From Acidobacteriota bacterium (GTDB taxonomy: Bacteria; Acidobacteriota; Vicinamibacteria; Vicinamibacterales; CAVVIG01), in NCBI GenBank assembly GCA_003222395.1, contig QHWB01000043.1, forward strand, positions 60,321 to 124,320: DNA of 64,000 nucleotides, given 5' to 3'. The position numbers and the translations under genes were made by a program. The notes under the pieces were generated by a model, which was not told the DNA's origin, ran no database searches, and saw nothing but the letters and a program-made list of their open reading frames with translations. Numbering within the stretch: the stretch's first letter is position 1; every line of letters starts with the position of its first letter. This document shows, one piece after another, positions 1 through 7,599 of this stretch.

Positions 1-1064
1 AGATATGGTCCGAACGATATCGCGAGCCGCGCGAGTGCCCGACGATCGCGGAGCCACAACCTGACGAGGCCGACTATCGCGAGCGCCAGAACGGCTGTCG
101 CAAGCCACCAGACGGCCCACGGCGCGACCAACGCGTAGTACAGCGCGTCGACGAGTTGACGCGCGGTCGGCGTCGTCCACAACATGCGGACGCCGCTGAA
201 ATCCTCCGAACCTTGAGTGAACAGGGCGCGCCAGTACGCGCGCGGTCCGCCGCTGACGACGACGAGCGGAACGAACCACGCGAGGGCGCCGACGACATAG
301 AACAGGATGGGAACTAGGGGCTGGGGGCTGGGGGCTGGCCGTTTTTCCGGCGTCCGCTTTCCAGTCCCCAGCCCTGGATCCCCAGCCTCCAGCTCCCAGC
401 CCCCAGTCCCCAGTCCCCAGCCCCCAGCCCCCAGCCCCCACATGCGAAACACCAACAACGGAAGCGTCAGCCATACGGCCTGCGATCGCAGACCGACGAC
501 GAACGCGGCCAGGAAGGCGGCGACGTACAGCTTCCGAGGCGTGTTCGCGCGGAGGATCACGACCTGCACGGCGACCGCTGCCGCAAGTCCTGCCGCGTCG
601 CTCAACGGGCGCGCGGCCGTGAACCAGTACATCGGCGCGGTAATCGCCACTGCCGTCGCCACGAGCGGCCACCAATTCCGATCGCCGTTTGCGATGCCCG
701 GCGGCTCGAGGCGTCGAAACAACGCGGCGATCGCCAGCACGCCGAGCGCTCCGCCGGCGATGCTTACCGCCGCGAGCGCGTGAGCTTCGGAAGGGATGAG
801 CGCGTGCGCCGCTTTCGCCGCGACGATGAACAGCGGGTACCCGGGCGGATGGGGCTGATGTTCGGCGACGTCGAAGTGGCGGACGCCCAGCGCGAAGTTG
901 ATGGAATCGAGATCCTCGAGCGACGCTGGAAGATACGGCAGGTGAAACGCGAGGAAAACGAGCGCGAGGAGCACGGAGACCGCGACGCTTTCAACCGAGC
1001 GTCCGCCTTCAACCGAGCGTTTCGGGCTCGTCTGAAAGGCTCGCCCTCCGATCGTGTTCGTCAC
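1..1064 (-). CDS. membrane glycosyltransferase (GT-C/GT39-like), 3' end outside window
   Basis: Open reading frame of at least 354 codons running off the left edge. It starts with GTG at 1064, and that GTG overlaps the TGA of the LarE gene by four bases (GTGA), so translation is probably coupled. The protein has an N-terminal membrane segment, then a charged loop with D-S-I-N-F and H-Q-P-H-P-P-G-Y-P, typical of polytopic lipid-linked-sugar glycosyltransferases in which an acidic residue of the first periplasmic loop is catalytic, followed by several more hydrophobic segments. Odd: codons lying in about 311-441 come from a C-T-G-G-G-G-G repeat and encode a Gly/Trp/Pro-rich stretch of about 43 residues between two membrane segments. 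The N-terminal 25 residues (987-1045) also come from repeat DNA. Donor and acceptor are unknown. Confidence 0.72.
   Translation of the reverse strand, partial: MTNTIGGRAFQTSPKRSVEGGRSVESVAVSVLLALVFLAFHLPYLPASLEDLDSINFALGVRHFDVAEHQPHPPGYPLFIVAAKAAHALIPSEAHALAAVSIAGGALGVLAIAALFRRLEPPGIANGDRNWWPLVATAVAITAPMYWFTAARPLSDAAGLAAAVAVQVVILRANTPRKLYVAAFLAAFVVGLRSQAVWLTLPLLVFRMWGLGAGGWGLGTGGWELEAGDPGLGTGKRTPEKRPAPSPQPLVPILFYVVGALAWFVPLVVVSGGPRAYWRALFTQGSEDFSGVRMLWTTPTARQLVDALYYALVAPWAVWWLATAVLALAIVGLVRLWLRDRRALARLAISFGPY
311..441. repeat. CTGGGGG inverted-array repeat inside a gene
   Basis: A G-rich array (ctgggggctgggggctgg, from about 316) and its complement (cccagcccccagccccca, up to 441) flank a short centre with a T-run (gtttttcc). 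The same design recurs at 22447-22525. The element lies within the glycosyltransferase frame and stays open in that frame. Confidence 0.8.
987..1045. repeat. TGAAAG/CTTTCA inverted-repeat family, copy in glycosyltransferase N-terminus
   Basis: Contains two copies of ttcaaccgagcg and one gtctgaaaggctcgcc. These resemble the arms gctcggctgaaagcctcgcg and gcgagcctttcaggcgagc seen at 16254-16445, 50144-50224 and 57755-57810. It is translated as the N-terminal tail of the glycosyltransferase. Confidence 0.5.
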
Positions 1065-1870
1065 GCGGGCCGCAGCAACAACCCTTCGTTCAAGCTCCCG
1101 GTGCGGTAACCCTGCAGATCGAGGCTGACGTAGCGGTACCCGGCGGCCTTGAGCTCGCGGACAATCGCGGCGCCGATCTCGGGGTCGAGCGCGCGCGCCA
1201 TTTCTTCGCGCGCCAGCTCGATCCGCGCGACCTCGTGGTGGTGCCTGACGCGGAACACGCGGAACCCGAGCGCGCGCAGCGCCTCTTCGGCGCGCTCGAT
1301 GGTGCGCAGCTTCTCGTCGGTCACTTCGGAATGATACGGAATCCGCGACGACAAACACGCCGACGCCGGCTCGTTCCATGTCGGCAGTCCGGCTCGGTGT
1401 GACAGCTCGCGGATTTCGGACTTGGTCAGATCCACTTCGTCAAGGGGACTCCTGACGCCGAACTCGCGCGCCGCCTGGCGGCCCGGCCGGTAGTCGGCGC
1501 GATCGTCGGCGTTATTGCCGTCGACGACGACGGCATCGCGCGCGGACGCAAGGCGCGTGAGATGAGTGTAGAGCTCGTGCTTGCAGTAGTAGCAGCGGTT
1601 CGACGGGTTCGCGCGGTACTCGGGCCGTTCGAGCTCGCGGGTGTGGATGATTTCGTGGCGCAGCCCGAAGTCGCGCGCGATCTGGACGGCGAACTGCCGG
1701 TGCCGCTCAGGATAACTGGCGCTGTCGGCGGTCACCGCCAGCGCGCGATCGCCGAGCGTGCGGTCGGCGATATAGGCGAGGTAAGCGCTGTCGACGCCGC
1801 CGCTGTAGGCGACGACGACCGATCCAATCGAAGCGAGCGTCTCGCGAAGCGCAGTCTCCTTCTCGATCAT
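1061..1870 (-). CDS. larE: LarE-like ATP-dependent sulfur transferase
   Basis: A 269-residue PP-loop pyrophosphatase protein. S-G-G-V-D-S at residues 23-28 is the ATP-binding loop, followed by C-Y-Y-C-K at 93-97 and A-C-L-S-S-R around 171-176. In characterised LarE (Lactobacillus) a cysteine near position 176 gives up its sulfur to a nicotinate-derived cofactor precursor, and Cys172 here is the matching candidate. LarE normally works with LarB and LarC to build the nickel-pincer cofactor of lactate racemase, but none of larA, larB or larC is in this window, so the acceptor here may differ. It overlaps the upstream LysW-like gene by four bases (ATGA) and the downstream glycosyltransferase by four (GTGA), which indicates one transcript. 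Confidence 0.85.
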   Translation of the reverse strand: MIEKETALRETLASIGSVVVAYSGGVDSAYLAYIADRTLGDRALAVTADSASYPERHRQFAVQIARDFGLRHEIIHTRELERPEYRANPSNRCYYCKHELYTHLTRLASARDAVVVDGNNADDRADYRPGRQAAREFGVRSPLDEVDLTKSEIRELSHRAGLPTWNEPASACLSSRIPYHSEVTDEKLRTIERAEEALRALGFRVFRVRHHHEVARIELAREEMARALDPEIGAAIVRELKAAGYRYVSLDLQGYRTGSLNEGLLLRPA

Positions 1871-2130
1871 TCCTCCCAGTCCTCGTCCTCCTCCGTGTCC
1901 TCCTCGTCGTCGTCGCCCTCTTCGTCGCCCTCTTCGTCGCCGAGATCGTCGTCGTCGACATCGTCGTCGTCTTCTTCATCCTCGTCTTCCGGCGCGAGAT
2001 CGAGCTCGAGCGGCGCCAGGCTGACGACTTCGAGGTTCGAGCCGCACTCAGGGCAACTCAATTGGTCGCCCTTGTCGACATCGAACTCGTCGACCTCGAT
2101 TTCGGCGTCGCATTCGGGGCACGTCGCCAT
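1867..2130 (-). CDS. LysW-like amino-group carrier protein with long acidic tail
   Basis: An 87-residue protein. Residues 4-29 form a zinc ribbon with two C-P-E-C knuckles (Cys4, Cys7, Cys26, Cys29), then E-V-V-S-L-A-P-L-E-L-D, which matches the body of LysW. LysW proteins end in E-D-W-G-E, whose terminal glutamate carries the amino-adipate or glutamate being processed. This one ends in E-D-W-E-E after an inserted run of about 35 Asp/Glu residues. A good ribosome site (aaggagatct) precedes ATG 2130. It is the first gene of the unit with LarE and the glycosyltransferase. No lysine-pathway genes (LysX/Y/Z/J/K) are nearby, so lysine synthesis is not supported. A carrier role in another modification pathway is inference. 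Confidence 0.7.
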   Translation of the reverse strand: MATCPECDAEIEVDEFDVDKGDQLSCPECGSNLEVVSLAPLELDLAPEDEDEEDDDDVDDDDLGDEEGDEEGDDDEEDTEEDEDWEE

Positions 2131-2238
2131 AGATCTCCTTGACGATCTCGGTAAGACCTCGGATTATAGCGACACTCTGCGCGGATCTGTCAATTTCACG
2201 TTAACGCGCGATGCGTCCAGTTCCGATACGTTGTGACT

Positions 2239-2958
2239 ATGCCGGACGACTCGGTGAGCATGAAGACGATCGTCATCGCCGACGACACCGCCTTCGTGCG
2301 TGATCGGTTCCGTTCGGCGGTCGAGAACGCGGGGCACAAAGCGGTCGCCGTCAAGAGCGCCGCCGAGCTGCTGGCGCGCGTGCGCGCCGACCTCGCTCGC
2401 ATCGACCTCATCGTGCTCGATCTGCGTTTGCCGCACGCGCCGGGCGTCGACCTCGTACGCGGCATCCGCAAGCTCGATGACGGGCGGCTGCCGGTGCTGA
2501 TCTTCAGCGGAACGATCGCGAGCGCGGAGGAGGTCAAGGAGCTCGCGGCGCTCGGCGTCGCCGGCTACATCAACGAGTACAGCGCCGTGCAGCACATCCT
2601 GCCGTCGCTGGCGCCGCATCTCTTCCCGGACAACTTCAACCGCCGCGGCAGCCCGCGCGTCGTCCTCGGCATCCCGATTCAGTATCGCTTCGGCAACACG
2701 ATCGCCGCGGCGCTGACGCTCAACTTGAGCCACGGCGGCATCGCGATCCGCACGACGAGCCCGCTCGAGAACGGCGCGAAGATCAAAGTGCGCTTCCGCA
2801 TGCCGGGCAGCAAGAAGGACATCGACGCCGAGGGACGCGTGGCGTGGAGCGATCGCCGCGTCGGCATGGGGATCCAGTTCGAGACGGTCGATCCGGCCAA
2901 TCAATCGATCATCGACAACTTCGTCGACGCGCACTTCTTTTCGAACCGAAAAGCGTAA
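2239..2958 (+). CDS. response regulator with receiver and PilZ domains
   Basis: 239 residues from ATG 2239; ATG 2260 is also possible. Residues 8-125 form a CheY-like receiver with the acidic pair (ADD, about 14-16) and phospho-acceptor Asp61 in V-L-D-L-R-L-P. Residues 135-235 form a PilZ domain with an intact c-di-GMP signature: R-x-x-x-R (R136, R140) and N-L-S-H-G-G. The protein probably joins a phosphorylation signal to c-di-GMP binding, without a DNA-binding output. Odd: the lysine normally found in the fifth receiver strand (K-P) is missing; the sequence there is G-Y-I-N-E-Y. Activation may therefore be atypical. It is divergent from the LysW unit and just upstream of the CorC-type gene (10 bases). 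Confidence 0.85.
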   Translation: MPDDSVSMKTIVIADDTAFVRDRFRSAVENAGHKAVAVKSAAELLARVRADLARIDLIVLDLRLPHAPGVDLVRGIRKLDDGRLPVLIFSGTIASAEEVKELAALGVAGYINEYSAVQHILPSLAPHLFPDNFNRRGSPRVVLGIPIQYRFGNTIAAALTLNLSHGGIAIRTTSPLENGAKIKVRFRMPGSKKDIDAEGRVAWSDRRVGMGIQFETVDPANQSIIDNFVDAHFFSNRKA

Positions 2959-2968
2959 CATCTCAGCC

Positions 2969-4315
2969 ATGGACGTGTTGTGGCGGCTCGCCGGCCTCGC
3001 GGCCCTCGTGTGTGCGAACGGGTTCTTCGTCGCCGCCGAATTCTCGATTGTCACCGTCAGGAAGACGCGGATCGATCAGCTGATCGCCGAAGGGCACCGC
3101 GGCGCGCGCGCGGTCCGCCGCGCGGTCAGCGCGCCCGATCGGTACATCGCGGCGACGCAGCTCGGGATCACGATGGCGAGCCTCGGCCTCGGCTGGATCG
3201 GCGAGCCGGCGCTCGCGTCGATGATCGAGCGGCCGATCGAGTTCCTTCCGCCGTACGTCGCGGCGGCGACCGCGCACACCATCGCGGTCGCGATCGCGTT
3301 CACGACGATCACCGCTGTCGAGATCGTCTTCGGCGAGCTGACGCCGAAATGGATCGCGCTCGAGCGATCCGAGATGACGGCGATGTGGGTTGTCAGGCCG
3401 CTCGAGCTGTTCATGCGCTCGCTGTGGCCGTTCATCCGGCTGGTCCACGGCGCGGCCCATGCCGTGATCTCCGCGCTCGGATTCAAGCGCGCCGACAACC
3501 GCGCGATGGTGCACTCCGAAGAGGAGCTGAAGATGCTCGTGACCGCGAGCCAGGAAGCCGGCGTGCTCGAGGAGCACGAGGAGCAGATGCTCCACCGCGT
3601 GTTCGGGTTCGCGGACCTGACGGCGGGTCAGGTGATGGTGCCGCGCACCGAGCTCGTCGCCGCCGCCTCGGGCGCGCCGCTGCGCGACGTCGTCGCACAG
3701 ATCGCGCGCGGCCGCCATACGCGTCTGCCGGTGTTCGGCGCCGATATGTACGACGTGATCGGCATGCTGCACGTCACCGACGTCCTGCGCGCGCTCGCGT
3801 CGCCGTCCGGTGGCGCCACGCTCACGGCCGGCACGCTCGCCCGCGAAGTGTTGACGGTGCCTGAAACGCTCGGCGCCAACGACCTGCTCGCCGAGATGCG
3901 CCGGCGCCGCGTGCGCGAGGCCATCGTCATCGACGAATACGGCGGCACGGCCGGTCTGGTCACCTTCGAAACGCTCATGGAGCGCATCATCGGCGAAGTG
4001 CCCGGCGAGCTCGGATCGCCGGCGACCGTGCGCATCACCGTCCGCGCCGACGGGTCGGCCGACGTCGACGGCCTGGCGCTCGTCACCGACGTCAACGCCC
4101 AGTTCGACCTTCACATCGACGAGGACACCTATACGACCATCGGCGGCTACGCGCTCGGCAGGCTCGGGCGGCGCCCGAAAATTGGCGACACGATAGAGGT
4201 GGAAGATCGGAAAATGCGCGTCGAGGCAGTGGACGGATTGCGCGTCGCCAAAGTGTGGCTGTCGAGGCCCGGCAGGCGCGCCACAGCGCATGGTGCGGAG
4301 GAGGCGTCACGATGA
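2969..4315 (+). CDS. CNNM/CorC (HlyC/CorC) family membrane protein
   Basis: 448 residues. Residues 1-190 form the DUF21 (CNNM) membrane domain with an N-terminal segment N-G-F-F-V-A-A-E-F and further hydrophobic helices. A pair of CBS domains follows (about 205-330, including V-P-R-T-E and D-E-Y-G-G-T-A-G-L-V-T). The C-terminal CorC_HlyC domain (about 350-435) contains V-D-G and the typical T-I-G-G-Y. Family members take part in Mg2+/Co2+ export or tolerance; the older name hemolysin is misleading. Its TGA overlaps the ATG of the DinB gene (ATGA). Confidence 0.9.
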   Translation: MDVLWRLAGLAALVCANGFFVAAEFSIVTVRKTRIDQLIAEGHRGARAVRRAVSAPDRYIAATQLGITMASLGLGWIGEPALASMIERPIEFLPPYVAAATAHTIAVAIAFTTITAVEIVFGELTPKWIALERSEMTAMWVVRPLELFMRSLWPFIRLVHGAAHAVISALGFKRADNRAMVHSEEELKMLVTASQEAGVLEEHEEQMLHRVFGFADLTAGQVMVPRTELVAAASGAPLRDVVAQIARGRHTRLPVFGADMYDVIGMLHVTDVLRALASPSGGATLTAGTLAREVLTVPETLGANDLLAEMRRRRVREAIVIDEYGGTAGLVTFETLMERIIGEVPGELGSPATVRITVRADGSADVDGLALVTDVNAQFDLHIDEDTYTTIGGYALGRLGRRPKIGDTIEVEDRKMRVEAVDGLRVAKVWLSRPGRRATAHGAEEASR

Positions 4316-4824
4316 ACAAGCAGGAACTGCTGGAGCGGCGCGACTATTTCAACATGGTGCACGGCGTCACGCGGCGGGCGATCGCCGCGCTCGCAGACCA
4401 CGAGCTCGAATTCCGGCCGCAACCCGGCATGCGATCGCCTCGCGAGCTCGTCTTCCACATCTACACGCAGGAGCAATTCCTCGCCGAAGCGGCGCGCCAG
4501 GGACGGTTTACGCCGGAGATGGCCGGCGGATCGACTCCGGAAGATCTGTCGGCCGCTGCGGTGTTGAGTCGGCTCCTCACGGTCCGCGACGTGCTGGCGT
4601 ACGTCGATGAGTGCCATCAGGCTGCCGAGCGCATTTTTCGATCGATGTCGGAGGCAGACGTCGCGCGTCCCGTGGAATCGGCCTTCGGAACATACCCGGC
4701 CTGGCAATACTTCAACTTCGCCTACGACGAACACTGGCACCATCGCGGCCAGCTGTACTCGTATTTGAGGCTGCTCGGGAAGGAGCCGCCGATGCTGTAC
4801 GACTATCAACCGGCGGAAGTGTGA
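4312..4824 (+). CDS. DinB family protein
   Basis: A 170-residue four-helix DinB-fold protein. Metal-ligand candidates are His49 (V-F-H-I-Y) and His141/His144 (E-H-W-H-H-R-G-Q-L). This H-x3-R-G-Q pattern is the classic third motif of DinB proteins, which are Ni/Zn-binding and include thiol-dependent transferases. The ATG at 4312 is chosen because it overlaps the TGA of the preceding gene and is preceded by gaggag. The substrate cannot be told from sequence. Confidence 0.85.
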   Translation: MNKQELLERRDYFNMVHGVTRRAIAALADHELEFRPQPGMRSPRELVFHIYTQEQFLAEAARQGRFTPEMAGGSTPEDLSAAAVLSRLLTVRDVLAYVDECHQAAERIFRSMSEADVARPVESAFGTYPAWQYFNFAYDEHWHHRGQLYSYLRLLGKEPPMLYDYQPAEV

Positions 4825-4825
4825 T

Positions 4826-4952
4826 CTCAGCTATCAGCTATCAGCTATCAGCTATCAGCTATCAGCTGAAAGCCGCGGCTGAGAGCCGAGAGTTGAAAGC
4901 CGAGAGCTGATAGCCGAGAGCTGAGAGCTGATAGCTGATAGCTGATAGCTTT
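4826..4952. repeat. AGCTATC heptamer array with its complement (hairpin)
   Basis: About six direct AGCTATC units are followed by degenerate agagccgag/gaaagccg units, then by the complementary gctgatagctgatagctg. The RNA would fold as one long hairpin. It fills the whole gap between the convergent DinB and P-type ATPase genes and may act as a bidirectional terminator. It has no coding potential. Confidence 0.85.
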
Positions 4953-7113
4953 AATCAGCTCGCAACAGCCTGAGGGCGTTCGCGATCACGATCACCGACG
5001 CACCGGTGTCGGCCACAATGGCCATCCAGAGCGTGGCCACGCCGGCGACGGCCGCGACGACGAACGCCGCCTTCATCACGATCGAAATGGCGAGGTTCAT
5101 CTTGATGTTGCGCACGGTCGCACGACTGAGGCGGAACGTGTAAGGAATCTTCAGGAGCTCGTCGGCCATCAGCGCGACGTCGGCGGTCTCGAGCGCGGCG
5201 TCGCTCCCTGCCGCGCCCATCGCGATCCCCACATCCGCCGATGCGAGCGCCGGCGCGTCGTTCACTCCGTCGCCGACCATCGCGACGCATCCGTATCGCC
5301 GGCGAAGCTCGTCGACGGCTGTCACCTTGTCCTCGGGCAGGAGCTCCGCGCGCACGTCGTCGACGCCGAGCTCGGCCGCGATCGCGCTCGCGGTGCTGCG
5401 ATTGTCGCCGGTGAGCATGACGACCGACGTGATGCCGTGCTGTCGAAGCAGATCGACCGTGTCTTTCCCGGACTTGCGGGGACGGTCGGAGACGGCGATG
5501 ATGCCAATCGGCTGATCGTCGTGCGCCACGAGCACCGCCGTTTGGCCGCTCGCGCTGAGCTCCTCGAGCCGATCGTGAATCGCCGGAGAACAGAGCCGCC
5601 GCTCCTCGAACAGCCGGTGGTTTCCCAGCAGCACGCGGCTGCCGCCGACGCGGCCTTCGGCGCCGCGACCGGCGAGCGACCGTACGTCGGTGGCCGGCGC
5701 GAGCACGTCGCGCGTCGATTCCGCGTGGCGGACGATGGCGTGCGCGATGGGATGCTCCGACCGCTGCTCGACGGCCGCGGCGAGACCGATCACCGACGAT
5801 CGGCCGGCGCCGTTCAGCGGCACCACGTCGACGACTTCGGGCGCGCCGCGGGTGAGCGTCCCCGTCTTGTCGAAGGCAACGCAGCGCACGCGGCTCGTGC
5901 GCTCGAGATGCGCGCCGCCCTTGATCAGCACGCCTTTGCGCGCGGCGCCGGCCAGCGCCGCGACGATCGAGACCGGCGTCGAAATGACGAGCGCGCAGGG
6001 ACACGACACGACGAGCAGCACGAGCGCGCGGTACAGCCAGGCGCGCCAGTCCTGATGGAAGACGAGCGGCGGGCCAACCGCAACGAGGGCGGCGAGCGCC
6101 ATGACCACGGGCGTGTACACGCGCGCGAAGCGCTCGACGAGCATCTGTGACGGCGCACGCTGCGCCTGCGCGCGTTCCACCAGATGAATGATCCGCGCCA
6201 GCGTCGTATCGCGCCGGACGCGCGTGACGCGGATCTCGAGCGCGCCGCGGCCGTTGATCGTGCCGGCGAACACGTCGTCGCCGACGTCCTTGTCGATCGG
6301 CAGCGACTCGCCGGTGACCGGCGCCTGGTTGACGGCGCTGCCGCCAGCGACGACCGTGCCGTCCAGCGGAATCTTCTCGCCCGGCCGCACGATGACGATG
6401 GCGCCAGGCTCGACGCGATCGACGTCGATCCGTTGATCGCCGGCGGCGGTGCGCACGATCGCCTCGGTGGGCGCCAGATCCATCAGCGAGCGGATGGCGG
6501 TACGCGCGCGCTCCAGCGTGCGCGCCTCGAGCGCCTGAGCGACGGCGAACAGGAACACGACGGTCGCCGCTTCCGACCACTGCCCCAGCGCGATCGCGCC
6601 GGTCGCGGCGATCAGCATGAGCACGTTGATATCGAGCGCGCCGACGCGCATCGCGCTCAATGCCTTCCTCGTCGTCACCGCGACGCCGGCCGCGAGCGAA
6701 GCGCCAAAGAGCGCGATCGGAATGTAACGTCCGGCTTCAACCCAGCTTCCCTCAGACGGCGCACGGCTGAGAAATGCCTCGACGACGAACCCGACGCCGA
6801 GCGCGGCGCCCGCGATCGCGACCAGGATCTGCCGCGTGCGCGCCTGTCCCTCCGTCGTCGCGATCGGCTCCTCGTGCTCCAGCCACGCCCGCATGCCGGT
6901 GTCGGCGACGGCATCGGCGATCGCCGACGCCGACAGCTTCGCGGCGTCGTACTTCACGTGGAGCCGCTGGCCCATGAGGTCGGCGGAGAAATCTTCGAGG
7001 CCCGCGAGGTTCTTGAACCGCCGCTCGAGCATTGCGACTTCCTCGCGGCAGTCCATCCCCTCGATCTTGAAGGTCGACTCGGCGTGGAGCTCACAGACCG
7101 CGCAGGTCGTCAT
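4951..7113 (-). CDS. cadA: Zn/Cd/Pb-translocating P1B-type ATPase
   Basis: 720 residues, full length. An N-terminal heavy-metal-associated domain (residues 12-80) carries G-M-D-C-R-E-E rather than C-x-x-C, a form common in Zn/Cd exporters. The transport domain follows: T-G-E-S in the actuator, S-C-P-C-A-L in the metal-binding membrane helix (about 370), phosphorylation site D-K-T-G-T-L-T, the H-P dipeptide (S-E-H-P-I-A-H) and G-D-G-V-N-D-A-P. Together these specify export of Zn2+, Cd2+ or Pb2+ across the inner membrane. The start at 7113 overlaps the stop of the ArsR/SmtB sensor by four bases (ATGA), so repressor and pump are co-transcribed and coupled. Confidence 0.93.
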   Translation of the reverse strand: MTTCAVCELHAESTFKIEGMDCREEVAMLERRFKNLAGLEDFSADLMGQRLHVKYDAAKLSASAIADAVADTGMRAWLEHEEPIATTEGQARTRQILVAIAGAALGVGFVVEAFLSRAPSEGSWVEAGRYIPIALFGASLAAGVAVTTRKALSAMRVGALDINVLMLIAATGAIALGQWSEAATVVFLFAVAQALEARTLERARTAIRSLMDLAPTEAIVRTAAGDQRIDVDRVEPGAIVIVRPGEKIPLDGTVVAGGSAVNQAPVTGESLPIDKDVGDDVFAGTINGRGALEIRVTRVRRDTTLARIIHLVERAQAQRAPSQMLVERFARVYTPVVMALAALVAVGPPLVFHQDWRAWLYRALVLLVVSCPCALVISTPVSIVAALAGAARKGVLIKGGAHLERTSRVRCVAFDKTGTLTRGAPEVVDVVPLNGAGRSSVIGLAAAVEQRSEHPIAHAIVRHAESTRDVLAPATDVRSLAGRGAEGRVGGSRVLLGNHRLFEERRLCSPAIHDRLEELSASGQTAVLVAHDDQPIGIIAVSDRPRKSGKDTVDLLRQHGITSVVMLTGDNRSTASAIAAELGVDDVRAELLPEDKVTAVDELRRRYGCVAMVGDGVNDAPALASADVGIAMGAAGSDAALETADVALMADELLKIPYTFRLSRATVRNIKMNLAISIVMKAAFVVAAVAGVATLWMAIVADTGASVIVIANALRLLRAD

Positions 7114-7565
7114 CGATGTGGCTCCGCCGTTTGAGAATGGCGGTGTGGCGCGGCCCTTTTAGGGCCGCGATCAGATTCGCGGGCCTGAAAGGCCCGCGCT
7201 ACACCTGGAGCGTGAGCTCTCAGGCGAGCGGTTCCGGCAGCCGACTTTTCTTCGACGTGCTCCAGACCCTGCGCGAACAGCTTGACGATGTGGTCGTCGT
7301 CGAGGGCGTAGTAAACGAGGCGGCCGTCGCGGCGGGTGCGCACGAGGCGCATGGCGCGCAGCAGCCGCAGCTGATGCGACACGGCCGACTGCGTGAGGCC
7401 GAGGAGGTCGGCGAGGTCCTGCACACACAACTCGGCGCGCGACAGGGCGTCGAGCATCCGCACGCGGGTCGTGTCGCCCAGCGCGCGAAACGTCTCGGCG
7501 AGCGACGCGACCGACGCCTCCCCGAGCAGCCGCGGCCTGAGCGAAACATATGAGCGCATGCTCAT
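7110..7565 (-). CDS. ArsR/SmtB-family zinc-responsive repressor
   Basis: Winged-helix repressor of 151 residues from ATG 7565; 7559 is also possible. Recognition helix: T-Q-S-A-V-S-H-Q-L. The last helix carries D-D-H-I-V-K-L-F-A-Q-G-L-E-H-V-E-E. Its D-x-H and H-x-x-E spacing matches the alpha-5 zinc site of SmtB/CzrA, so zinc sensing is likely. E-L-C-V-Q-D-L adds one possible ligand. The last 40 or so residues (R-A-F-Q-A-R-E onwards) are not part of the family and are translated from the repeat at 7143-7205. The ATGA coupling to the ATPase is nevertheless preserved. It probably represses its own promoter through the dyad at 7546-7569. Confidence 0.9.
   Translation of the reverse strand: MSMRSYVSLRPRLLGEASVASLAETFRALGDTTRVRMLDALSRAELCVQDLADLLGLTQSAVSHQLRLLRAMRLVRTRRDGRLVYYALDDDHIVKLFAQGLEHVEEKSAAGTARLRAHAPGVARAFQARESDRGPKRAAPHRHSQTAEPHR
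7143..7205. repeat. double hairpin repeat in the 3' end of the arsR-type gene
   Basis: Two perfect hairpins: gcggccct/agggccgc (7150-7168, 3-base loop) and gcgggcc/ggcccgc (7179-7197, loop tgaaa). The element is translated as the C-terminal extension of the repressor. Confidence 0.75.
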
Positions 7566-7577
7566 ATGTGCATTATA
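7546..7577 (-). promoter_or_regulatory. SmtB/ArsR-type operator with overlapping -10 box
   Basis: A perfect inverted repeat, acatatgagc and gctcatatgt separated by gcat (7546-7569), resembles the A+T-ended dyads bound by ArsR/SmtB repressors. A consensus TATAAT lies on the minus strand at 7577-7572, six bases upstream of ATG 7565. The transcript may therefore begin at or next to the start codon (leaderless), with the operator covering the start site. No clear -35 box was seen. Confidence 0.75.
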
Positions 7578-7599
7578 GCCGATTGACAGGATGGAGCCC

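Noticed and set aside
1061..1870. a complete nickel-pincer (lactate racemase) system
   Set aside because: Only a LarE-like gene is present; no larA, larB or larC in the window.
1867..2130. lysine biosynthesis through LysW
   Set aside because: No LysX, LysY, LysZ, LysJ or LysK is present and the tail differs from known LysW.
4951..7113. copper-type (CopA) P-type ATPase
   Set aside because: The N-terminal motif is G-M-D-C-R-E-E and the paired sensor has SmtB-type zinc ligands, which favour Zn/Cd/Pb.
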